From Bog-473 sp963706555 (lineage in GTDB: Bacteria > Actinomycetota > Acidimicrobiia > Acidimicrobiales > RAAP-2), in contig OY970164.1 of NCBI GenBank assembly GCA_963706555.1, positions 1,302,001 to 1,366,000 on the forward strand: a stretch of DNA of 64,000 bases. The letters are read 5' to 3'. Positions 40,662-50,273 of the stretch are shown piece by piece; the first letter of the stretch is position 1; the number at the start of each line of letters is the position of its first letter. Both the position numbers and the translations under genes were made by a program. The notes beneath the pieces are model-generated. The model searched no databases, was not told where the DNA came from, and worked only from the letters and a program-made list of their open reading frames with translations.

Positions 40662-42317
40662 ATGAGTAAGTTCAAATATATTCGGCGATTGGCAACGGCG
40701 GGAGCACTCGCCGGCGCAGCAGTCGCAGTCTCATTGGTCGGAGCGGGAGCAGCTTCTGCCACCACACCCGCGGCCTCGCCGGCCTGGATCACTGGCACAG
40801 TCCAGACGGATCGTGGTAGCGGGTCTGACACAACCTTCTTCCTTATGCAGAAGATCAGTGACCTCTACAACCAAGCGGGGCTGTACGGTTGCGCCCTGAG
40901 CAGTGATGACGCCACCTGTTTGGACGACACGGCGCCGTATAACGATGCGAACGATCCGGATAACTCGAAGGGGACGACGGACTACACCGACAACTACGAC
41001 CGGACCGAAGAAGTCCAGGGAGTAGACGAAGTGGGGTCCGGAGCGGGCCAAGCACAACTGTGCGACAACAACTCGGGCTCGAACAATGCGGCACTTCCGG
41101 CATGGGCGAAGGTCGACTATGCCCGGTCCTCGTCAGGAATCAGCGGTTCGCAGTCCTCCAACTGCCTTGCATCCGAGAAGGAGGACTTTTTCGCTGCAGA
41201 TGCTGTCGACGGGCTTGACTTCTTTGTCAATCCCTCAGTGTTTGGCACGGCCCATTCAACGGTCACCAACTACAACTACTCTGCGGTGAACGGAGGCGTG
41301 ATTGGCGACGTAGCTCAGGGTTGGATACCTCCAGCTGACATTCCTGCGGGTGAGGCAGGGCTTGGTACCGAGTCGATCAACTGCGACGCAACCAAGACTG
41401 GCGCCAATGGGCAGTTTGGAAATGGAAACAACAACTGTGCGGGGTATCCCTTCTTCGACCTGGACAACACGAATGAGACGTTGGCGTCCGGGGGAGACAA
41501 TGGTGGGACTGGTGCGAGCAGCGTGGCATACGAGATTTGGTGTCAGAGCGGCACGACTCCGATCACCGACTGGGGTCAGCTGACAAACATCGGACCCTTC
41601 AGCGGCGGTCTGCCCACACACCCGGTCGGCTCGGGGACGGCAATCGGGCTGCACATCAACCTTATCGGCGTCAATCCCTCATCGGGAACCAATGGTGTGT
41701 GGACGAAGTACGTCCAAAGCAGCCAGAGTGCGTGCAACTCCGATGGGAATGAGTCGGTTGTGAATGGCGATACCCACCTGGCGCTCGAGAACAACGCTGC
41801 TCAGATCGACGACTTCGCTACCACGGATTTCCCCGGCGACCTTGCCGATCAGGCAGTTGAGTTAGGGACGTCGCTCTACTATGTGGCTAACGGCGTCTTC
41901 CAGGCGAGCCCATACCAAAGTTCGGTTGCACTGACGGTGGGAGGAGTCAAGAACGCTGCGACTCTGAAAACCTTCTCTGGCCAGATCCTCGGGCTCAACA
42001 CGCAGTTTCCGGATCCCACCAGCAATATTCCGAACCAGACCTATCCGACTGCTCGGGAACTTGGCAACATCTACCTCTCCGCCCCAATCACGGCGGTACC
42101 TGGTAGTGGCATCCGGGCGTCGACGGCTGGCTTTCTCAACTGGATCTGCGACAACAACAATCAGTTTCAGAAGGGCAAGGACCTGAGCACAGGTCTCAAC
42201 TACGACGCCGAAGTTCAAACCCTAATCAACACGACATTTGGGTTCGTGCGGAACGACGACACGAACGCACCGACCCTCTGTCCGATGATCACGTCGGTGG
42301 TCAACGCGACGAGCTGA
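40662..42317 (+). CDS. Secreted PstS-like substrate-binding protein, unanchored
   Basis: 551 residues from ATG 40662 (AAAAAGGAGA upstream). A clear signal peptide is followed by the mature protein. TDRGSGSDTTFFLMQKISDLYNQ near residue 50 recalls the phosphate-binding GSGSS/T loop of PstS proteins. VDYARSSSGI and DAVDGLDFFVNPSVFG resemble the second phosphate-contact regions, but large Asn/Asp/Gly-rich insertions make it divergent. No sorting signal, so it is soluble or retained by partners. Its place beside PstC/PstA supports a ligand-capture role; the ligand (phosphate or other) is inferred. Confidence 0.65.
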   Translation: MSKFKYIRRLATAGALAGAAVAVSLVGAGAASATTPAASPAWITGTVQTDRGSGSDTTFFLMQKISDLYNQAGLYGCALSSDDATCLDDTAPYNDANDPDNSKGTTDYTDNYDRTEEVQGVDEVGSGAGQAQLCDNNSGSNNAALPAWAKVDYARSSSGISGSQSSNCLASEKEDFFAADAVDGLDFFVNPSVFGTAHSTVTNYNYSAVNGGVIGDVAQGWIPPADIPAGEAGLGTESINCDATKTGANGQFGNGNNNCAGYPFFDLDNTNETLASGGDNGGTGASSVAYEIWCQSGTTPITDWGQLTNIGPFSGGLPTHPVGSGTAIGLHINLIGVNPSSGTNGVWTKYVQSSQSACNSDGNESVVNGDTHLALENNAAQIDDFATTDFPGDLADQAVELGTSLYYVANGVFQASPYQSSVALTVGGVKNAATLKTFSGQILGLNTQFPDPTSNIPNQTYPTARELGNIYLSAPITAVPGSGIRASTAGFLNWICDNNNQFQKGKDLSTGLNYDAEVQTLINTTFGFVRNDDTNAPTLCPMITSVVNATS

Positions 42318-42529
42318 ACAACATTTCATACCAAAGTGTCACCCTCGCCTGGGGGCCCACCGACTCGGTCGATGGGCCCCCAGGCATCTGGGTGTGATGG
42401 GCCTCGGGCGCTTCCGTATTGCGTCCGAGGCTTTCTGATGAGGTAAAGGATGCGGTTGCAGATGCGTTACGCCGAGCAGATTCGGAACATCGCAATGGTT
42501 GTCGGTGCAGATATCATGAAAGGGATCGA

Positions 42530-43864
42530 GTGAACGTTGTGCGTGCGCAAACAGGGAGGAAACGCCTGTTCTCATGGACGCAGGCTGCGGGGCTCACGGT
42601 CCTCCTTGTCGCATTCTTGGTCGCAGTGTTGCCTGGTCACACGAACGGAACTTCAGCACCGCAAATTGGGATTTTGCTCTCACCTGGTGACGGGACTGGC
42701 ACCCCATTACCTTCGAGCCCGATTCCGACCATCACCGATCAGAGCACCGTCGAGGTTCAAGTCCCAACGAATACCACGCTTAATAACGAGCTTTCCGTAA
42801 AAATCCTCGAATGCGGCGATCCCGACGGTTTGGCTGACGATTTGCCCACCGATTCCGCTGGTTGCGATGGCCTCACAATCAACACCGGGCGGAACATTAA
42901 TGAGGGCACCGGTGGTGTCATAGACAAAACCGGCTACGTCATCCATGCATTGCCCCTCGCGAGCGAAAGCCAAAGTTCTACCCCGGTCTGTGACGCGTTC
43001 AACGCGTGCGTGTTGTACATAGGCGAGTCTCAGAACGACTTCACAAAACCGTTCGTCTGGTCGCAGCCCTTCTGCGTAGCCGCCATAGGTGCCGCTCCAC
43101 AAACGGGCGTCTGCGGGACCACCCCGCCAACCACGACGACCACGACGGCGACGTCGACGACGACCTCGCCCACTTCGACGACCTCGACGACGACCTCGCC
43201 CACTTCGACGACCTCGACGACGACCTCGACGACGACCTCGCCCACTTCGACGACCTCGCCGACGACCTCGCCGTCAACCACGACGACGACCGTTCCCTGC
43301 ACGGTCACGAGTTCGACAGACTCCACCACTTCGACGTCAACCTCGAGTACGACAACCACGACTCAGCCGTGTACGACCACGACTCAGCCGTGCACGACCA
43401 CGACCACCTCGCCCCCGTCGACAACATCGACCTCAACTGATACAACCACGTCGTCGTCGCTACCGGAGACAACGACCTCCACCACCTCGCCGCCCACGAC
43501 GACATCGACGTCTTCTGATTCAACCACTTCAACTTCGACGACGACCACCTCGCCGCCCACGACGACATCGACGTCTTCTGATTCAACCACCTCAACTTCG
43601 ACGACCACCACCACCACCACCACGCCGCCGTCGACGACCACCACGACAACCGTTCCCTGTACGACCACGAGCACGACGACGTTGCCGCCGTCAACGAGCT
43701 CGAGTAACACAGGAGGCGGGACCGGGTTGCCCGAGTCCGACCCGACCGCCTCGCTTGCCACAACTGGTCCGCCTGGGTCTCTCGCTTGGCTGGTGTTGGG
43801 TGGATTGATCCTCCTCGTGTCAGGATCCGTCGGCCGCCGGCGCTTTTCCACTTCGCCCGGGTGA
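42530..43864 (+). CDS. Four-cysteine family protein, paralog C, with Thr-rich stalk and LATTG signal
   Basis: 444 residues from GTG 42530 (AAAGGGA upstream). Signal segment, then the shared domain (IGILLSPGDGTGTPLPSSPIPT, KILECGDPDGLADDLP, CDGLTINTGRNINEG, ACVLYIGESQNDFTKPFVWSQPF). Next comes a stalk of about 190 residues made of TTTSPTSTTS-type repeats. The C-terminus has LATTG, PPGSLAWLVLGGLILLVSGSV and RRR. This is a complete class E sortase signal, so the domain should be displayed on a wall-attached, probably glycosylated stalk. It overlaps pstC as GTGA, tying its production to the transporter. Confidence 0.8.
   Translation: MNVVRAQTGRKRLFSWTQAAGLTVLLVAFLVAVLPGHTNGTSAPQIGILLSPGDGTGTPLPSSPIPTITDQSTVEVQVPTNTTLNNELSVKILECGDPDGLADDLPTDSAGCDGLTINTGRNINEGTGGVIDKTGYVIHALPLASESQSSTPVCDAFNACVLYIGESQNDFTKPFVWSQPFCVAAIGAAPQTGVCGTTPPTTTTTTATSTTTSPTSTTSTTTSPTSTTSTTTSTTTSPTSTTSPTTSPSTTTTTVPCTVTSSTDSTTSTSTSSTTTTTQPCTTTTQPCTTTTTSPPSTTSTSTDTTTSSSLPETTTSTTSPPTTTSTSSDSTTSTSTTTTSPPTTTSTSSDSTTSTSTTTTTTTTPPSTTTTTTVPCTTTSTTTLPPSTSSSNTGGGTGLPESDPTASLATTGPPGSLAWLVLGGLILLVSGSVGRRRFSTSPG
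43130..43700. repeat. Thr/Ser/Pro-coding microsatellite-like region
   Basis: Repeats of ACCTCGACGACGACCTCGCC and related units appear in several tandem blocks. The block CACCTCGCCGCCCACGACGA recurs at about 43487 and 43549. They encode the stalk of paralog C. Units are multiples of 3, so slippage changes stalk length without breaking the frame. Confidence 0.8.
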
Positions 43865-44844
43865 GCACGCTGGCGGTGGCGCCTTCGCCCCACAGCTCGT
43901 CTGAAGATGATCGCCCTGTCACTCTCACGCCTGGCAGTACGGGAGCGGACCGCCGATTTCACGCGCTTCTCGTGGGATCGAGCATTGTGGTGATGGTCGC
44001 GATTGTCGCTATTGCCGGTTTTCTCGCCTCGTTCGGTGGCCCTACGCTCGAACACAACGGGCTTTCGATATTCACCACCCATTGGGCGCCACTTGCCAAT
44101 CCCGCTCAGTACGGAATGCTTGCCCTTCTGGCGGGAACGATCATGATTGCTGCACTGGCCCTTCTGGTGGCGGTGCCAATTTCAGTCGCTTGTGCACTCA
44201 TGGTGAATGAATATGCGCCACCCCGGATTCGTCGACCGCTGACCGCAGTAATCGATCTGCTCGCCGCACTACCGAGTCTGATTTACGGCGTCTGGGGTTT
44301 GATCGCGTTGAGCACCCAGGTCTACGGGACAACCAACTGGTTGGGCGCACACTTGGCATTTGTCCCAATCTTCATTATCGATGGCCCGATTGGCAATTCG
44401 ATCTTTCTTTGCGGGTTGGTTGTGGGAATCATGTGTATTCCCATCGTGACGTCCATCAGTCGGGAAGTCATGTCGCAGGTGCCGCGAGACGCATGTGAGG
44501 CGGCACTAGCCCTTGGAGGGACGAAGTGGGGAATGGTGACAGATGTCGTTCTTCCGTTTGCCCGCCCGGGCATCATCGGTGGTGCCTTGCTCGGACTGGG
44601 TCGGGCGCTCGGTGAAACTATCGCCATTCTTCTCATTCTTTCCCAGACGAATGTGATCCAAACCCACGTTCTGGTTCGCGGTGGCGCCGATATACCAGCA
44701 CTTATAGCCCAGGACTTCACGTCCGTTGACACTCCGACCAAGCAGGCTTTGGCGTTGGCCGGCCTGTTGCTCTTCGCGACTGTCCTGACGATGAACGTTC
44801 TGGCGCGTGCAATCGTAAAGAGGTCGGGAGCGCGACTCACGTGA
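43861..44844 (+). CDS. pstC: Phosphate-type ABC transporter permease PstC
   Basis: 327 residues from GTG 43861. Six membrane helices, with the conserved permease core: LLAALPSLIYGVWGL, ISREVMSQVPRDACEAALALGGTKW (EAA loop that contacts PstB), VVLPFARPGIIGGALLGLGRALGETIAI. These are PstC signatures. It overlaps both neighbours by GTGA, so expression is coupled. The N-terminus is short and lacks the extra domain of enterobacterial PstC. Confidence 0.9.
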   Translation: MSTLAVAPSPHSSSEDDRPVTLTPGSTGADRRFHALLVGSSIVVMVAIVAIAGFLASFGGPTLEHNGLSIFTTHWAPLANPAQYGMLALLAGTIMIAALALLVAVPISVACALMVNEYAPPRIRRPLTAVIDLLAALPSLIYGVWGLIALSTQVYGTTNWLGAHLAFVPIFIIDGPIGNSIFLCGLVVGIMCIPIVTSISREVMSQVPRDACEAALALGGTKWGMVTDVVLPFARPGIIGGALLGLGRALGETIAILLILSQTNVIQTHVLVRGGADIPALIAQDFTSVDTPTKQALALAGLLLFATVLTMNVLARAIVKRSGARLT

Positions 44845-45989
44845 CGAACCATCTCGTTGCCGAGAGAAAGTCCTTCTTCGCGGTCGACCCCGAATCCTCA
44901 AGTGTTGCCCCGGACTCCCCAAGGAGTCGAGCGAAGCCGGTGCCGCAGGTCCGCGAGTGTCTTGCCGCCCTTATCGCAGCAGTGGCAGTCGTCCTGGTGA
45001 TCTTCTCGGTTGCTGGCGAGTTTCCGCTCTTCGGAATGTTTGTGTGCGTGGTGCTGCTCTTCCTCGTGTTCTACGGCTTACTCTCATGGCGCCTTCACGG
45101 CCTGCTCGTAATGAAGAGCCGACTCGGGAGCGCCTATGTGTGGGCTGGTGGAGCGCTCGCCCTCTTCCCTCTCGTGGACATGATCGTTTTTATCGTCCTT
45201 CGAGGCTTTCCAGTGGTCGCATCCCACTTTCCAGCGTTCCTGGTGAATGACGCTGTGGGCGGACCCACTGAACCGGTGTGGAGGGTGGGCGTCGGCCAAG
45301 CCATCGTAGGCTCGGTGGAGCAGGTCGCACTGGCGACGCTCTACACGGTGCCGGTGTCTATCCTGACCGCCACTTATCTCACCGAGTATGACACCTGGTT
45401 TACGCGGTTGGTACGGCTCATCGTCGACGCGATGATGGGAATGCCATCAATCATCGCGGGTCTATTTGTCTACTTGTGGTGGGTCCAACCTCGTCACACA
45501 AATGGATATTCGGGTTTCGCAGCCAGTATGGCACTCGGAGTGCTCATGCTGCCCATTATGATCCGCACGGCCGAGGAGGTGATCAGGGTGGTACCCGGCT
45601 CACTCCGTGAAGCCGCATTGGCCCTTGGGGCACCTCGGTGGCGTGTCACGCTTCGGGTAGTTTTGCCGACGGCCAAGTCTGGGCTGATCACAGCAGTTAT
45701 CCTTGGCGTGGCCCTCGGCGTGGGCGAGACGGCCCCAGTGCTCTTTACAGCCTTGGGCAACAACCGATACAACTTCAATCCGTTCAGCGGCGCCCAAGCG
45801 GACCTTCCACTTCAGATCATTCAAAATGTAAAGAGTTCGGCCCCCAACCAGGTCCGCGAGGGCTACGGCGGAGCTTTTGTTTTGATCACTGCAGTATTGG
45901 CGCTTTTCACCACGGCGCGCATCATCGGATCATCGAAGCCCGGCCGGCGCCGTCTTGGTCGCCGCAAGAAGGAGGTTGTCGCACAATGA
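44841..45989 (+). CDS. pstA: Phosphate-type ABC transporter permease PstA
   Basis: 382 residues, longer than most PstA. Three N-terminal helices (residues about 40-130) precede the standard core. The core has VGSVEQVALATLYTVPVSILTATYLTEY, MMGMPSIIAGLFVY, RTAEEVIRVVPGSLREAALALGAPRWRVTLRVVLPTAKSG (EAA loop) and ILGVALGVGETAPVLFTA. It pairs with PstC to form the channel. AAGGAGG near its end serves the next gene, which overlaps as ATGA. Confidence 0.9.
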   Translation: MTNHLVAERKSFFAVDPESSSVAPDSPRSRAKPVPQVRECLAALIAAVAVVLVIFSVAGEFPLFGMFVCVVLLFLVFYGLLSWRLHGLLVMKSRLGSAYVWAGGALALFPLVDMIVFIVLRGFPVVASHFPAFLVNDAVGGPTEPVWRVGVGQAIVGSVEQVALATLYTVPVSILTATYLTEYDTWFTRLVRLIVDAMMGMPSIIAGLFVYLWWVQPRHTNGYSGFAASMALGVLMLPIMIRTAEEVIRVVPGSLREAALALGAPRWRVTLRVVLPTAKSGLITAVILGVALGVGETAPVLFTALGNNRYNFNPFSGAQADLPLQIIQNVKSSAPNQVREGYGGAFVLITAVLALFTTARIIGSSKPGRRRLGRRKKEVVAQ

Positions 45990-47554
45990 GGTATCTTTAC
46001 GCTCGCGGGATCTTGCATAGCGCACTAGTCAGTGTAGTTATGGTCGCTTGGATGCTCTCAATGGTGGGAAGGGCGGTGCCGGCTTCAGCCGCGGCGACTC
46101 CTATCATCGGAGAAGGCTCGTCTTTTGCCGGTCCCGAGGTGTCGCAGTGGGTCGCCGATGTCGGTCAATCTCCTTATAACCTCCCGGTTTCCTACACCTC
46201 CTCGAGCTCCGGGGACGGGAGATTCGCCTTTGCCAATCAGACTGTTGACTTTGGTGTGACCGACATTCCATATCAGCCGTTCCCTTTCGACACTAAGAGT
46301 CCCACGTTTCCCTTCGCCTACGTACCGGTGACCGCCGGGGGACTCGCGTTCATGTATCACGTCAGCGGGCTCTCCAACTTGCAACTGTCAAGCTATTCCG
46401 CCTGCGCCGTGATGACTGGAGGCGTCGCATTTTGGGACGACCCCATCATCAAGGCAGACAACCCCGGAGTGTCCCTACCCCACGTAGCAGTTCACCCCGT
46501 GACGCGCTCCGACTTGGCCGGAACCAACTTCGTGCTCCAGGAGTACTGCATCCACGAGCAGCCAGCTCTATGGGCTGCGTTCGTGGGTTCCTCCGCAATT
46601 CGTGGGCTCCAAGGCCAGGTGAGCGATCTTTCGGCTACGGCTCCTCGGTCGGACTGGCCACTGTTTCCGTCAGCGATTCCAGTGAGCGGATCGACGACTG
46701 CAGCCCAAACAGTGGCCGACCCCAACAACAACGGGTACATCACGGCAGTCGAGACGGCCTACGCAATCGAAGATCACACCCCCGTCGCATCGATGAAAAA
46801 CGCCAGCGGCGTTTACACGCAGCCAGGCGCAGTCAACGTCGCATCAGCGCTGGCGTACGCCACGCAGCAGCCAGATGGTGTCCACGTTCTGAACTTTGAC
46901 GGGAAGGGGCCGAAGGTCTACAACCCGTCCACGTATAGCTACCTCATAACCCCCACGACCGGTTGGAATTCCAGCAAGGGAGCCACGTTGAGTGCCTTCG
47001 CAAATTATGCGCTTACTCTCGGCCAGGAGAAAGCTCCAAAGATTGGCTATGCGTCGCTCGGCCTCTCGCTGGAACAATTCGGAGTTAACACGATTTCAGC
47101 TGGCGTTCCCGGAGCCGTGCCGCCCACGGCCGACGAAAAGTCCGCATATGCGTGCGGAGACTTCACCCCGGCCGAAGTGCAGGCGGGAGCTACTGCTCCC
47201 ACGTGTGGGACCACGAACCCCAACAATTCGACACAACCTGGAGGCACGGGGACGGCAACTGGCGCGACAGGCACTCCGACAACCGTCATCAAATCAGCTG
47301 TTGGAGCAACAGGGACGACAAAGGGAGTTGTCGTGAAGTCCGGCAGCTTGGCGGGCACCTCGGGATCTGGAGGTGGTTCAGGAACTGGTGCCGGCGTCGA
47401 CCCGGGCGTCACCCTTGCGGGAACTTCGACGCCCTTGGCCTCCACCGGGATCAATCCACTCCCTGTCACTGGGATCGGTGTGGTGCTTCTGAGTATCGGT
47501 TGGTTCGGCCGCCGCCGATTGGCTCGTTTGCGGGTTGGTGGTCGATCCCGGTGA
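45986..47554 (+). CDS. PstS-like phosphate-binding protein with LASTG cell-wall signal
   Basis: 522 residues from ATG 45986. After the signal peptide, GEGSSFAGPEVSQWVADV, VSYTSSSSGDGRFAFANQTVDFGVTDIPY and FAYVPVTAGGLAFMYHV follow the PstS ligand-loop order closely. LTPTTGWNSSKGATLSAFANYAL is the C-terminal lobe. A Gly/Thr linker leads to LASTG, a hydrophobic helix and GRRRLARLR, a class E sortase signal. Typical PstS is a lipoprotein; here the binding protein seems instead to be covalently wall-anchored. It could also recognise another anion. Confidence 0.8.
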   Translation: MRYLYARGILHSALVSVVMVAWMLSMVGRAVPASAAATPIIGEGSSFAGPEVSQWVADVGQSPYNLPVSYTSSSSGDGRFAFANQTVDFGVTDIPYQPFPFDTKSPTFPFAYVPVTAGGLAFMYHVSGLSNLQLSSYSACAVMTGGVAFWDDPIIKADNPGVSLPHVAVHPVTRSDLAGTNFVLQEYCIHEQPALWAAFVGSSAIRGLQGQVSDLSATAPRSDWPLFPSAIPVSGSTTAAQTVADPNNNGYITAVETAYAIEDHTPVASMKNASGVYTQPGAVNVASALAYATQQPDGVHVLNFDGKGPKVYNPSTYSYLITPTTGWNSSKGATLSAFANYALTLGQEKAPKIGYASLGLSLEQFGVNTISAGVPGAVPPTADEKSAYACGDFTPAEVQAGATAPTCGTTNPNNSTQPGGTGTATGATGTPTTVIKSAVGATGTTKGVVVKSGSLAGTSGSGGGSGTGAGVDPGVTLAGTSTPLASTGINPLPVTGIGVVLLSIGWFGRRRLARLRVGGRSR

Positions 47555-49251
47555 AACTTCTTGCACGCCGGCGCCTGACGTTTGGCCTTGCTGTGTTTGC
47601 GCTTGTTGCGGGCACGCTTGTCGTCGGAGTGATCAGCGTGGCACCAAAACAAGTCGGTGCTGACATCAGCACCGACACCTTGTCGGGCGAAGGAGGGTCC
47701 TTCGCAGAACCAAGTGTCAACAAGATCCTGGCAGATGCAGCGAGCACCACTGCGCCTATCTCACTCACCTACTTCAATGCGAACGTTGACCAAGGTCGGG
47801 ACGACTTCGTGAACGGGGTAGACGATTTTGATGTAACTGAATTGCCCCTGACTCCAACGGAAACTGCGACCGCCGCGACAAAGAAACGGACATTCGCATA
47901 CGTGCCGTTCGCTGCTAGCCCAATCGCTATCGGCGCCGTCGTCGAGTGCGAACGCGATGCCACGCTCTTGTCGACCACGATGTGTCCCAATCTCCAGGTG
48001 TCGGTACCCCAACTGGCTCAGCTCTTCACGTTGGCCATCGGCTCCTGGAACTCTCCACAACTGTCGACGATCAGCGCCGGAAAGCCCATCATGGCGTTTG
48101 CGCAGGGTGCCAACGTCGTACCTGAATTGCTCGCGGATCCCGCTGCGTCCACCGAGGCGCTGATTGCACTGTTCGACGCTGATCCCAAGGCAGCACCGGT
48201 TTGGAGCTCATTTGTATCGAGCTTTAAGGGAACGAACGACGCGCCGACGGAAACATGGCCCACACAGGGGGGCGTGCATGGTGGTGACGCTGAATTGGCT
48301 CAGTCGCTGGTACCCCTGGACACCTCTACACTCCTGCCGAGGACGGATCCTTCGACTTGGGGTTTGGGTGAGATTGCGCCGCTGGCAGCAGACTGGATCG
48401 GACCCCCGGAAAACATCCCGACCATCGCAATCCAAAATGCTGCCGGCTCCTTCGCGTCGCCGACCGTTACGGCGGCGACAGCGGCACTGAAGGACGCAAC
48501 ATTCGACCCTTCGACCAACCTTGTGACGTATAAAAACTCGACAACCGACACCTCTGCCTACCCACTGATGGCGACGAGCTATCTGGTTGTCCCCACCTCC
48601 GGACTGTCACCTACCAAGGCCACGGCTCTGGCCGCGTTGATCCGTTTCGCACTGGGTTCGAAGGGCCAGAGCGATGTGACTGGCCTCGGGGCAGCGCCTG
48701 TGACAGCGACAATGACAACGGCCGGAATGGCGGTGGCGAACGAGGTAGCAGATTCTGCGTCGTCCTACTCAATCTCAGTGAACGCGTCATCATCAGCCAC
48801 TATTGCGCCGGGTGTCACGGCGACGTTGTCTGAATCGGGACTCTCGAGTAGTGCGACGGGGACAGTAACATTTGCGTCCGGCTCGACGACGCTGTGCAAG
48901 TTCACTCTCCCTTCCACAAGCTGTACGACCTCGTCCACCTTGGCGGAAGGAACCTACGGCACCATAACGGCGTCGTACGTCTACGGCAGTGGCGTTCCAG
49001 GGATTGCAGCCACGAACACCGCCATCCTCGTCGTGTCGAACACATCGACGACGACTTCGACCGCTACATTGCCGACGACGTCTGCGGGTTCGAGCGATGC
49101 CACGGACACCGCCGACTCGACCGGGACGTCTGGTGACATGCTCGCGTTTACCGGAGCGGGCAGCCTCCTACCGCTTGTCGGTGTGGGGGGCGCGCTGGTC
49201 GTAAGCGCGGGCTATGCCCGTCGCCGTCTCAAGCGACGGACACTGGAATGA
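47551..49251 (+). CDS. Divergent PstS-like protein with Ig-like domain and LAFTG signal
   Basis: 566 residues from GTG 47551. Signal peptide, then a degenerate PstS fold: GEGGSFAEPSVNKILADA, FVNGVDDFDVTELPL, KRTFAYVPFAASPIAIGAVV, LMATSYLVVPTSGLSPTKATALAALIRFAL. Key ligand-loop residues differ (GGS for GSS, no SSG loop), so it may not bind phosphate. An Ig-like Big3-type domain (VTATLSESGLSSSATGTVTFASG...) and a Thr-rich spacer follow. Last come LAFTG, a membrane helix and RRRLKRR. It is probably a wall-anchored companion of the preceding protein. Confidence 0.75.
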   Translation: MKLLARRRLTFGLAVFALVAGTLVVGVISVAPKQVGADISTDTLSGEGGSFAEPSVNKILADAASTTAPISLTYFNANVDQGRDDFVNGVDDFDVTELPLTPTETATAATKKRTFAYVPFAASPIAIGAVVECERDATLLSTTMCPNLQVSVPQLAQLFTLAIGSWNSPQLSTISAGKPIMAFAQGANVVPELLADPAASTEALIALFDADPKAAPVWSSFVSSFKGTNDAPTETWPTQGGVHGGDAELAQSLVPLDTSTLLPRTDPSTWGLGEIAPLAADWIGPPENIPTIAIQNAAGSFASPTVTAATAALKDATFDPSTNLVTYKNSTTDTSAYPLMATSYLVVPTSGLSPTKATALAALIRFALGSKGQSDVTGLGAAPVTATMTTAGMAVANEVADSASSYSISVNASSSATIAPGVTATLSESGLSSSATGTVTFASGSTTLCKFTLPSTSCTTSSTLAEGTYGTITASYVYGSGVPGIAATNTAILVVSNTSTTTSTATLPTTSAGSSDATDTADSTGTSGDMLAFTGAGSLLPLVGVGGALVVSAGYARRRLKRRTLE

Positions 49252-49351
49252 CTTTCCTGGGCGGATCGGACAAGCGTCTGGGTCGAATCTTGGAGGAGAG
49301 CTCAAATAGTCCTCGCAACCAATCGAGAGCTTCGAAAGGACCGGAAGGAAA

Positions 49352-50155
49352 TTGGTGGCATCAGTTGCCAAGAGGAGAAATTGTTGTTCGTGGCGGAGTG
49401 TCTGGGTAGTTCCCGTGCTCTTGGCCAGTGTCGTTCTGCTTTTGATTGCTGGTTCAGCTGATGCAAGCAGCCCTGAGATCGGTGTCCTGCTCCTTCCGGG
49501 CGACGGCGGGGGAAGCGCGTTGTCCAAGGATCCGGTACCGACGATCCTCAATCAGACGATGGTCGAGGTGAAGGTGCCGGCCAATTCCACCCTGACCCCT
49601 GGTGTGTCCGTCAAGATCCTGGCATGTGCGGATGCCGACGGGAAGTCTGATGATCTTCCCGTGAGTGCATCGACCTGCGACGGATTGACAATTAATACTG
49701 GAAGAAATATCAATGTCGCGTCTAATGGCTCGATCGACAAGACCAATTACACGATTTACAAACTTCCCCTCGCGTCTGAGTCGTCGGACCCATTCACGGT
49801 GTGCGGTGTGTCGAGTGCTTGCGTCCTCTACATCGGTCAGGATCAGAACGACTTCAGTCAACCCCATGTGTGGTCGCAACCCTTCCTTGTGAGCTGTTCG
49901 GGTGCATCGTGTGACGGTTCGACGTCGTCGACCTTCGCCGCGCCGACTACATCTTCGAGTGCCAGTACGCAGTCCGTAGGATCGAACGCAGTCGCCTCAG
50001 CACCTATCGCGCCGGGAAACGGGACTGAGGACGGTTCGGGGCCAAGCCAACTCGCCGCAACTGGAGCGACCCAATGGCTTTCGTGGCTTGCTGCTGGGGG
50101 GGTCGTCTTCCTCGCCACCGGGTTCATGGGTCGTAGACATCGTTCCACCTCGTGA
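49352..50155 (+). CDS. Four-cysteine family protein, paralog D, with LAATG signal
   Basis: 267 residues (TTG 49352 or GTG 49355; GGAAGGAA precedes both). Signal peptide (VVPVLLASVVLLLIAGSADAS), then the shared domain: IGVLLLPGDGGGSALSKDPVPT, VEVKVPANSTLTPGVSVKILACADADGKSDDLP, CDGLTINTGRNINVASNGSIDKTNY and ACVLYIGQDQNDFSQPHVWSQPF. A short linker leads to LAATG, a hydrophobic segment and GRRHR. This is the compact, anchored version of paralogs A-C. Confidence 0.75.
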   Translation: MVASVAKRRNCCSWRSVWVVPVLLASVVLLLIAGSADASSPEIGVLLLPGDGGGSALSKDPVPTILNQTMVEVKVPANSTLTPGVSVKILACADADGKSDDLPVSASTCDGLTINTGRNINVASNGSIDKTNYTIYKLPLASESSDPFTVCGVSSACVLYIGQDQNDFSQPHVWSQPFLVSCSGASCDGSTSSTFAAPTTSSSASTQSVGSNAVASAPIAPGNGTEDGSGPSQLAATGATQWLSWLAAGGVVFLATGFMGRRHRSTS

Positions 50156-50273
50156 GCGTGAGAAGGAAGATTCCTGCAACTCGCATCCAGGAGGTGTCCG
50201 CTCGACATCGAATGTGGTATGTGCGAGTTCTTCCAGATAGCTGTCCCACTACGTCTCGTCCTCCTGAGCTGGT

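Noticed and set aside
43130..43700. Repeat block considered as a CRISPR array
   Set aside because: Units are irregular, triplet-phased and code for a Thr/Ser/Pro stalk; there are no constant repeats with unique spacers.
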